The notes beneath the pieces were generated by a model. The model had not been told where the DNA came from and ran no database searches. It worked only from the letters and a program-made list of their open reading frames with translations. Positions 6,279 to 11,299 of a DNA stretch of 11,299 bases are shown here, piece by piece. How positions within the stretch are numbered: position 1 is the stretch's first letter; each line of letters opens with the position of its first letter. Source of the stretch: Acidobacteriota bacterium (GTDB lineage Bacteria; Acidobacteriota; Terriglobia; UBA7540); NCBI GenBank assembly GCA_021786455.1, contig JAJYNF010000186.1, positions 1-11,299 of the forward strand. The letters are read 5' to 3'. A program made the position numbers and the translations under genes.

Positions 6279-6754
6279 CTCATCGCACACGTCGAAACCC
6301 CCTCGATCGATGCCCCACCCGCTGCGATAGCCGACCAACGCTTCATAAAAGCTCAGGAAAATGCGGGGGTCACCGTGATATGCGGAGCGTTTAAGCGCAA
6401 AGAACGGCGATGCCTTTCATGTTGTCGTATGTTCAAGACTTTCGAAGAGAAGCAGACTGACGTCAACGTTGCGCTTCGACTGTTTCAATCGGCAGTCCAA
6501 GATAAGTTATGATGAAGCGATCATCGTATCCGGAGATACGGGCCTCCTCCCTGCGGTCAAGGCTGTCCAGTCAACGTTCGCTTCAAAACAGGTCGGGGTG
6601 GTTATTCCTACTCGGCAAGGCGTCAGAGGGCTTCAAGAAGCAGGCAGATTTCCACTACAAGATGAAGGAGAAGCAGTTACGGTCCAGCCTATACGATGAG
6701 TCCTGGACCCTCGGCGACGGATCAGTGATCATTCGCCCGCCGAGCTGATGTTAA
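6261..6754 (+). pseudogene. NYN-domain (LabA/DUF88-type) protein remnant, 5'-truncated and frameshifted
   Basis: The C-terminal two thirds of a NYN-domain protein (PIN-like nuclease fold) can be followed through three frames. Frame one (6261-6506) covers F-I-K-A-Q-E-N-A-G-V-T-V, F-K-R-K-E-R-R-C, F-K-T-F-E-E-K-Q-T-D-V-N-V-A and Q-S-A-V-Q-D-K. An extra T near 6507-6508 shifts to Y-D-E-A-I-I-V-S-G-D-T-G-L-L-P-A-V...V-G-V-V-I-P. An extra base near 6611 shifts to G-K-A-S-E-G-F-K-K-Q-A-D-F-H-Y...G-D-G-S-V-I. The end reads R-P-P-S, TGA, TGT, TAA where relatives end in S-W-C, so Trp has become a stop. The conserved acidic S-G-D-T-D is S-G-D-T-G here. The N-terminal part carrying the D-G-F-N motif is absent. 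Most likely a dead gene; sequencing errors could explain the single-base shifts but not the truncation. Confidence 0.75.
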
Positions 6755-6835
6755 AAAAACTTATGCCCTGTCAGCTTGATCTTTCTGGCTGCACCACGAT
6801 TCGCTCCGTTCCGAGGACCTCTGACCAATGCCAGA

Positions 6836-7813
6836 CTACTTCAGTTCCCCCGCGTAAATCCCCATGATTGTCCCGAGGAACTTGAGGGCCTGATCTTTGG
6901 GCCGCTGGAAGGAATTGCGCCCGATGATGGACCCGAATCCGCCGCCGTCGCGGATGGCGCGGGCCTCCTCGAACACAGTCTCATCGGCGGCTTTCGCTCC
7001 GCCTGAAAAGATGACGATGCGGCGGCCGTTGAAGGCGCTTTGGACGACGTGCCTCACGCGGTCGGCAAGAGTACCAATGGGGACATTCGCCGCCGTGTAA
7101 GCCTTCTGTGCCTCGGGCTGCTCGATGTGGTCGCTCGGCAATTTGACCTTGATGATGTGCGCTCCGAGCTGCGCTGCGATGTGCGCTGCGTAGGCGACGA
7201 CGTCAATCCCCGTCTCGCCAGCCTTGCTCAGGCTGGAGCCGCGCGGATAAGACCACACCACTACCGCCAAGCCGTTCGCCTTGGCCTCTTCGGCCAGCGC
7301 GCGTAATTCTTCGTACATCGTCCGCGCCTCTGACGATCCCGGATAGATCGTAAATCCGATGGCGACGCAGCCCAGGCGCAGCGCGTCCTTCACGCTGCCC
7401 GTCACCGCCGAGAGCGGATCCTTCTCGTCGTGCAGCACGTCGTGGTTGTTGAGCTTCAGGATGAGCGGAATTTCGCCCGCGTGGCGTGACGCGGCGGCCT
7501 CCAGGAATCCCAGCGGCGCGGCATAGGCGTTGCATCCGGCCTCCAGTGCCAACTCAAAATGATAGTTCGGATCGTAGCCTCCGGGATTCACGGCAAAGCT
7601 TCGCGCCGGCCCGTGCTCGAATCCCTGATCCACCGGCAAAATCACCAGCTTGCCGGTTCCCGCCAGGCGGCCATGGTTCAGAAGGCGCGCGATATTCGTC
7701 TTTGTCCCGGGACTGTCGCTTTCGTACCAGCTCAAAATCACCCGGACGTGCTCGCTGTTCCGAGCCGGCGGGCTTTCGCGAAATGCCGTTTTAACTGTCT
7801 CAACAACAGCCAT
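6836..7813 (-). CDS. fbaB: Class I fructose-bisphosphate aldolase, FbaB/DhnA (archaeal) type
   Basis: Schiff-base aldolase cleaving fructose 1,6-bisphosphate to dihydroxyacetone phosphate and glyceraldehyde 3-phosphate (EC 4.1.2.13) in glycolysis/gluconeogenesis; cytosolic. The 325-residue product shows the family hallmarks V-I-L-P-V-D-Q-G-F-E-H-G near residues 57-68, L-K-L-N-N-H-D, G-F-T-I-Y-P-G-S, V-V-W-S-Y-P-R-G (Tyr likely in acid/base catalysis), G-A-H-I-I-K-V-K-L-P-S with the presumed Schiff-base lysine at about 222, and the phosphate-binding I-F-S-G-G and S-I-I-G-R-N. ATG 7811-7813 is chosen because a strong GGAGGT (7821-7826) lies 7 bases upstream. The in-frame ATG at 7826-7828 overlaps that Shine-Dalgarno and is unlikely. 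Single gene, flanked by remnants on both sides; no operon partner is visible. A related dehydroquinate-type aldolase activity cannot be fully excluded. Confidence 0.92.
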   Translation of the reverse strand: MAVVETVKTAFRESPPARNSEHVRVILSWYESDSPGTKTNIARLLNHGRLAGTGKLVILPVDQGFEHGPARSFAVNPGGYDPNYHFELALEAGCNAYAAPLGFLEAAASRHAGEIPLILKLNNHDVLHDEKDPLSAVTGSVKDALRLGCVAIGFTIYPGSSEARTMYEELRALAEEAKANGLAVVVWSYPRGSSLSKAGETGIDVVAYAAHIAAQLGAHIIKVKLPSDHIEQPEAQKAYTAANVPIGTLADRVRHVVQSAFNGRRIVIFSGGAKAADETVFEEARAIRDGGGFGSIIGRNSFQRPKDQALKFLGTIMGIYAGELK

Positions 7814-8079
7814 GCGTTTTACCTCCATTAGATTAACCTAGTAATCTTAGCAGCTTTCGCGCCCCGGGAGCGTCAGACGAAAGGAAGTTCGGCCCGTTCG
7901 GCCACGTGGAAGCGGACCGGCGGTGCTTGACCCTGTCAATGAATGGCCGGGGCAGCCGACCAGCGAGCCTTTTCGGACCTCCATGGGCTCGGATGGGACC
8001 GGCTGCGGTGCGCTCCTGGCCAGAAGATCGGTTTGCGGTGCGATAGTTTGGGTACTGTGGTATATTCGCCGCGAGATGC
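7814..8079. other. Upstream region of fbaB, no gene seen
   Basis: Contains the fbaB ribosome site (7821-7826) and a small A/T-rich imperfect palindrome, GATTA-ACCTAG-TAATC, at 7831-7846 that could be an operator or part of the promoter. The rest, up to the oxidoreductase remnant, shows open frames without recognisable protein features. Confidence 0.35.
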
Positions 8080-8340
8080 GGCCGCGGTTCCAAGCATCAT
8101 TTCGAGAACGTCATTGATTGCGCTCGCAGCCGTAAAAAAGAAGACCTTAACGCCGCCGTCGAAGAGGGTCATATTTCTTCTACGCTGCCTGCCCTTGCTA
8201 ACGCTTCTTATCGGCTGGGGCGGTCGCTGTGCCTTAACCCGAACACGCAACAGGGGATTGATGAGGATGAGGCGAACGCTCTGCTACGCGACGGCCCGCG
8301 CGGCCATCGATGTCCGTTCGATATACCGGAAGAGGTTTAA
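8080..8340 (+). pseudogene. C-terminal fragment of a Gfo/Idh/MocA-family oxidoreductase
   Basis: A plus-strand frame with no ATG, closed upstream by TAG at 8044-8046, reads H-H-F-E-N-V-I-D-C-A-R-S-R-K-K-E-D-L-N, then E-E-G-H-I-S-S-T-L-P-A-L-A-N-A-S-Y-R-L-G-R-S-L and D-E-D-E-A-N-A-L-L-R-D, ending P-F-D-I-P-E-E-V and TAA (8338-8340). This is the typical C-terminal end of the Gfo/Idh/MocA proteins abundant in acidobacteria (HFENFLDCVRSRK..., GH.S...LANISYRLGR). The NAD-binding N-terminal domain, about 300 residues, is missing, and no part of it is visible in the other frames upstream. It is therefore a truncated remnant, with the stop codon still in its natural place. Confidence 0.75.
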
Positions 8341-8547
8341 GCGAGGTTAAGCCCGGAGGCGGAGGAAGCGGGCGAAGCAAAGATCCAAGCATCCGCCCCG
8401 GGGTGTGACCGAAATACGCGGCACGCTCGGGCTTGAAAGCGTGGCGCTCTCTCCATCAGACCTCTCGCCTTTTGAACAACGGTCGCGGCGCCAAAGGCGA
8501 AGCGATGAAAGGCGGTCTGTTTCTGCTTGTGGGTGTGAGCTTCGGAA
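8341..8547. other. Gap before the aquaporin gene, with a stem-loop
   Basis: No gene seen. TCGCCTTT (8465-8472) and AAAGGCGA (8493-8500) form a perfect 8-bp inverted repeat with a 20-base loop, about 48 bases upstream of the aquaporin start. No convincing sigma70 promoter or strong Shine-Dalgarno is visible ahead of that gene. Confidence 0.35.
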
Positions 8548-9318
8548 ATGCAATTGCCTTGGAGACAAGCATTGTCTGAATTTTTGGGGACGGCGCTGCT
8601 GAACGCGGTGGGGCTTTCCATTGTGATTTTTGATTTCGGGGCGCGCAGTCCAATGTTGGAATGGGCGCCAAGCGCGCCCTGGCGCCGCCTGATTACGGGA
8701 TTTCTCTTTGGGACCGTAGGCGCCTCGATCGCTATCTCACCGGTAGGGAAAGTCAGCGGGGCGCACATCAATCCTGCCGTGACAGTTGCTTTCTGGGCGA
8801 GAGGCAAGATGCGTCTGAGTGACTCGGCCCTTTATATTGCCGCGCAGTTGGCCGGTGGCTTGGCAGGCGCGACGCCGCTCATTCTTTGGGGCGCGATGGG
8901 CCGCAGCGTAGAATTCGCCGCCACAGCGCCCGGCGCGGCTTATACGGCGGCCGAAGCACTGGCGGGAGAATTTGCCACGACGTTCGTCATGATTTTTTTG
9001 CTGTTCTTCTTCATTGGTCATCGGCGCCTTCGAGCATGGACGCCGCTGCTTTTCCCTTTTCTCTACGGGATGATGGTCTTGCTGGAAGCGCCGATCTCCG
9101 GAACCAGCACGAATCCGGCGCGTAGCTTCGGGCCGGCCGCCATTTCCGGCGTATGGACGGCATGGTGGGTTTACTGGGCCGGACCGCTCGCCGGCGCGCT
9201 CGTGGCGGTTGCCGCGCACCGCTTTACTGGACTGCGCCGCTTTGAGGTTGAAGTGGCCAAGATCTATCACTTTGAGCACGATCCACACGGATTCTTCCGG
9301 CGAAGAAGAGAGGCGTAA
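8548..9318 (+). CDS. Aquaporin-family (MIP) channel
   Basis: A 256-residue inner-membrane channel of the major intrinsic protein family, expected to pass water or small neutral solutes. Six hydrophobic helices are visible, about residues 8-29, 48-64, 92-115, 135-156, 164-181 and 203-224. Both half-helix signatures are intact: S-G-A-H-I-N-P-A-V-T (NPA at 75-77) and S-G-T-S-T-N-P-A-R-S-F-G-P-A (NPA at 189-191, selectivity-filter Arg192). The C-terminus is charged and cytoplasmic, ending R-R-R-R-E-A. By ungapped comparison with E. coli AqpZ, the position of the filter histidine holds Val177, which would argue against a classic water-only filter; this needs a real alignment. ATG 8548 follows closely after an in-frame TGA and is the first start available. 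The Shine-Dalgarno is poor, so a TTG a few codons downstream is possible. Water versus glycerol type is undecided. Confidence 0.9.
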   Translation: MQLPWRQALSEFLGTALLNAVGLSIVIFDFGARSPMLEWAPSAPWRRLITGFLFGTVGASIAISPVGKVSGAHINPAVTVAFWARGKMRLSDSALYIAAQLAGGLAGATPLILWGAMGRSVEFAATAPGAAYTAAEALAGEFATTFVMIFLLFFFIGHRRLRAWTPLLFPFLYGMMVLLEAPISGTSTNPARSFGPAAISGVWTAWWVYWAGPLAGALVAVAAHRFTGLRRFEVEVAKIYHFEHDPHGFFRRRREA

Positions 9319-9338
9319 TCGCGGCATTGGGCCGCGAT
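9318..9338 (+). terminator. Stem-loop directly after the aquaporin gene
   Basis: ATCGCGGC (9318-9325) and GCCGCGAT (9331-9338) form a perfect 8-bp stem with loop ATTGG, starting at the last base of the stop codon. The position suits a terminator or 3' end protector, but no U-tract follows. Confidence 0.45.
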
Positions 9339-9363
9339 GCGGTTCACCAGCAGACCCGCCCTC

Positions 9364-9393
9364 TTGGGTGACGAGCGGGAGTTATGCTATAAG
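9364..9393 (+). promoter_or_regulatory. Probable promoter for signal peptidase I (and perhaps carA)
   Basis: TTGGGT (9364-9369) and TATAAG (9388-9393) are 18 bases apart. The start of transcription near 9400 fits the signal peptidase start codon at 9416, with a very short leader. It lies just after the aquaporin stem-loop. Confidence 0.4.
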
Positions 9394-9415
9394 TAAATAT
9401 GAGCAGGCGCTGGTG

Positions 9416-9997
9416 ATGGGAACTAAAACGGAAAGTGAAGGCTCGCAAAGCGGGCCGGATCCTGGCGCGCGGGCTGGCCGGCAAGGGTTCTTGGATACTC
9501 GGTTCTGGCTTCGAGATTTACTCCTTTCAGTTCTGCTGGCGCTTATTCTGATTCTGTTCATTTATCAGCCGATTGAGGTGCAAGGCAGCAGCATGTTGCC
9601 GGGAATCGAAAGCCACGAGCGGATCTTCGTCAACAAGTTCATCTATCAATTTGAGCCTATTCGGCGCGGTGACATCGTCGTTTTCCGATATCCTCTGAAC
9701 CCAAAAGAAGTTTTTATCAAGCGGGTCATTGGCCTGCCCGGCGATTGGGTGAGCATCCGCCATGGACGAGTCTATGTCAACGGGCGGCGGCTTAATGAGC
9801 CTTACGTGCCGCACGCATTTTTGGGCCACCAGACGTATCGGGCAGTTCATGTTCCGCCGCACCAATTCTATGTGCTGGGAGATCATCGCGACGATTCGAA
9901 CGACAGCCGCGTTTGGGGCACTGTGCCTAGAAAATTGATCATCGGGAAAGCCTCGTTCGCGTATTGGCCGCTGAGCGAGGCGGGAACAGTGAATTGA
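9416..9997 (+). CDS. lepB: Signal peptidase I
   Basis: Membrane-bound serine protease (EC 3.4.21.89) that removes signal peptides from exported proteins. From ATG 9416 it has 193 residues. There is a hydrophilic cytoplasmic start, one membrane helix at about 34-50, then box B, Q-G-S-S-M-L-P, with catalytic Ser59. The R-R-G-D-I-V-V-F box follows at 83-90, K-R-V-I-G-L-P-G-D at 102-110 holds the catalytic Lys102, and G-D-H-R-D-D-S-N-D-S-R is at 155-165. The last box has His where many relatives have Asn (GDNR). The frame is open back to an ATG at 9209, but that would overlap the aquaporin gene by 110 bases, so 9416 (or GTG 9413) is preferred. One membrane helix and the short length resemble the compact Gram-positive/acidobacterial type rather than the two-helix E. 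coli LepB. carA follows 107 bases downstream. Confidence 0.93.
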   Translation: MGTKTESEGSQSGPDPGARAGRQGFLDTRFWLRDLLLSVLLALILILFIYQPIEVQGSSMLPGIESHERIFVNKFIYQFEPIRRGDIVVFRYPLNPKEVFIKRVIGLPGDWVSIRHGRVYVNGRRLNEPYVPHAFLGHQTYRAVHVPPHQFYVLGDHRDDSNDSRVWGTVPRKLIIGKASFAYWPLSEAGTVN

Positions 9998-10104
9998 TTG
10001 CGGCCCAATGCCCAGCGACTCCGGGTTCGCGCTTTTGAATCGCTTACGGTCCGACGTCCAGGAAGGTAGCTTATGCCTGACCGGAGGACAAAGCACGAGA
10101 ATCC

Positions 10105-11229
10105 ATGCAGGCAATACTCGCCTTAGAGGACGGGAGAGTCTTCCGCGGCCGCGGCTATGGTGCGCCCGGCGAACGGTTGGGTGAAGTTGTCTTCAATACT
10201 TCGATTTCAGGCTATCAGGAAATCCTTACCGATCCGTCTTACGCCGGCCAGATCGTCGTTCTAACGTATCCCCATATCGGCAACTACGGGACGAACCCCC
10301 TCGATTCGGAGTCCGTTCGCCCGTTTGCGGAAGGGCTGGTGATCCGAGAGCTGTCGGAACTGGCCAGCAATTGGCGCTCGGTGGAAGACATCTCCGCGTA
10401 CCTAGCGCATTACGGCCTTCCGGCAATTTCCGACATTGATACTCGCGCCTTGGTCCGTCACCTGCGAACCTATGGAGCTATGCGCGCGGTGCTTTCTACC
10501 GTGGACGGGGACGAGGCAATGTTGATTGAAAAAGCCAGGGCGGCGCCCAGCATGGTGGGCCTGGACTTGGCCAGCCGTGTGAGTGTTTCCGCCCCCTATG
10601 AATGGAGCGAGTGTACAAGCAAGACCCTAGGCGGTGGAAAAACAGACGGAGCGCCGGCCAGGTTTCACGTCGTCGCGTATGACTACGGTATCAAGCAAAA
10701 CATCCTGCGGCGACTGGTGGATGTGGGATGTCGCGTCACGGTCGTGCCGGCAAAAACATCGGCATCGGACGCGCTGGCGCTTAAGCCAGATGGTATTTTC
10801 CTCTCCAATGGCCCGGGAGATCCTGAACCACTTCAATACGCAGTAAAAACCGTGCGTGAAATGATGGGCCGTGTGCCGATCTTTGGGATTTGTCTGGGTC
10901 ATCAGATCGTCGGTCTCGCCCTTGGCGGCAAGACTTATAAACTGAAATTCGGGCACCACGGCGGCAATCATCCGGTACAGCAGACGCGGACGGGCAAGGT
11001 GGAGATTACGGCGCACAATCACAATTTCGCCATCGATCCCGATTCCCTCCGGCAGAGCGAGATCGAGCTGACGCACATCAACCTGAACGACAATACGCTG
11101 GAGGGTCTGCGCCATCGCTCCATGCCCCTGTTCAGCGTGCAGTACCATCCGGAGGCGAGTCCGGGCCCGCACGACTCCCACTATCATTTCCGGGACTTCC
11201 GCAAAATGATGGAGGAGTGGAAACGGTGA
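10105..11229 (+). CDS. carA: Carbamoyl-phosphate synthase small subunit (glutamine amidotransferase)
   Basis: Hydrolyses glutamine and passes ammonia to the large subunit CarB, which makes carbamoyl phosphate for arginine and pyrimidine synthesis (EC 6.3.5.5). The 374 residues match the family (about 360-390). The N-terminal CPSase domain (1-140) has G-E-V-V-F-N-T-S-I-S-G-Y-Q-E-I-L-T-D-P-S-Y and Y-P-H-I-G-N-Y-G. The class I glutamine amidotransferase domain (about 188-374) begins V-V-A-Y-D-Y-G-I-K-Q-N-I. It contains L-S-N-G-P-G-D-P, the nucleophile Cys263 in G-I-C-L-G-H-Q, and the His348/Glu350 pair in Q-Y-H-P-E-A-S-P-G-P. All catalytic residues are present, so the gene looks functional. ATG 10105 is the family start (M-Q-A-I-L-A-L-E-D-G). 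The GGAGG at 10083-10087 is 17 bases away, too far to be the usual ribosome site. carB is expected beyond the right edge; the last 70 bases show no gene start. Confidence 0.96.
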   Translation: MQAILALEDGRVFRGRGYGAPGERLGEVVFNTSISGYQEILTDPSYAGQIVVLTYPHIGNYGTNPLDSESVRPFAEGLVIRELSELASNWRSVEDISAYLAHYGLPAISDIDTRALVRHLRTYGAMRAVLSTVDGDEAMLIEKARAAPSMVGLDLASRVSVSAPYEWSECTSKTLGGGKTDGAPARFHVVAYDYGIKQNILRRLVDVGCRVTVVPAKTSASDALALKPDGIFLSNGPGDPEPLQYAVKTVREMMGRVPIFGICLGHQIVGLALGGKTYKLKFGHHGGNHPVQQTRTGKVEITAHNHNFAIDPDSLRQSEIELTHINLNDNTLEGLRHRSMPLFSVQYHPEASPGPHDSHYHFRDFRKMMEEWKR

Positions 11230-11299
11230 GCTGCGCACAGCCGCTTTCCGGGCGGGGATCGCAGCGGTAATGCAGGGCGGGAAATCAGGGCGTTAGCCC

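Noticed and set aside
6743..6776. Possible terminator between the NYN remnant and fbaB (AGCTGA...TCAGCT with a run of seven A/T inside)
   Set aside because: The stem is only 6 bp with a 22-base loop, and the T-run lies inside the loop rather than after the stem, so it does not fit an intrinsic terminator.
7943..8350. 135-codon plus-strand open frame upstream of the aquaporin gene
   Set aside because: A different frame of the same strand gives the recognisable Gfo/Idh/MocA C-terminus over 8080-8340, so this frame is an out-of-frame reading.
8337..9327. Minus-strand open frames of 156 and 196 codons opposite the aquaporin gene
   Set aside because: Both are antisense to a clear channel gene with two NPA motifs and have no protein features of their own.
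10627..11238. 203-codon minus-strand open frame
   Set aside because: Antisense to the amidotransferase domain of carA; no features.
1..11299. tRNA, rRNA, CRISPR array, transposase or Sec-machinery genes
   Set aside because: Looked for and not seen by eye. In particular no selenocysteine tRNA or sel genes are recognisable, so the selenoprotein call cannot be confirmed from this window alone.

Overview
The window reads as a chromosomal piece from a GC-rich soil-type bacterium, most likely an acidobacterium (Acidobacteriota). The main taxonomic hint is the 1150-residue outer-membrane receptor, which has an N-terminal carboxypeptidase-regulatory-like domain, a plug and a beta-barrel; this architecture is strongly expanded in that phylum. 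A remnant of a Gfo/Idh/MocA oxidoreductase and a remnant of a NYN-domain protein agree with that, but none of this is a firm phylogenetic assignment.

Layout, left to right: (1) the first 68 codons of an MFS-type transporter on the minus strand; (2) a plus-strand pair, acylphosphatase and adenine phosphoribosyltransferase (apt), behind a good sigma70-like promoter; (3) a minus-strand gene for a two-domain glutaredoxin-like protein disulfide oxidoreductase (PDO), whose second active-site motif is interrupted at exactly its first cysteine by an in-frame TGA; (4) the large TonB-dependent-type receptor on the minus strand; (5) a decayed, 5'-truncated NYN-domain gene next to a 200-bp-spaced direct repeat; (6) a class I (FbaB/DhnA-type) fructose-bisphosphate aldolase on the minus strand; (7) a C-terminal fragment of a Gfo/Idh/MocA oxidoreductase; (8) a plus-strand series: aquaporin-family channel, signal peptidase I, and carbamoyl-phosphate synthase small subunit (carA), with carB presumably beyond the right edge.

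The outstanding item is the PDO gene. Two open segments (2137 to 1715 and 1711 to 1493, minus strand) are in the same frame, separated only by TGA at 1712-1714. Read as selenocysteine, the gene encodes a 214-residue protein with a U-P-H-C motif where archaeal/bacterial PDOs have C-P-Y-C. Its N-terminal CxxC is absent, so this would be a single-site selenoprotein. Hairpins immediately after the TGA are candidate SECIS elements, though none is a clear textbook match. No selA, selB, selC or selD gene is visible here, so the organism's ability to insert selenocysteine has to be checked elsewhere.

The other intact genes are housekeeping: purine salvage (apt), sugar phosphate metabolism (fbaB), protein export (signal peptidase I) and arginine/pyrimidine precursor supply (carA). 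The stretch between 6000 and 8550 around fbaB holds gene debris, which suggests a place of past rearrangement and decay.
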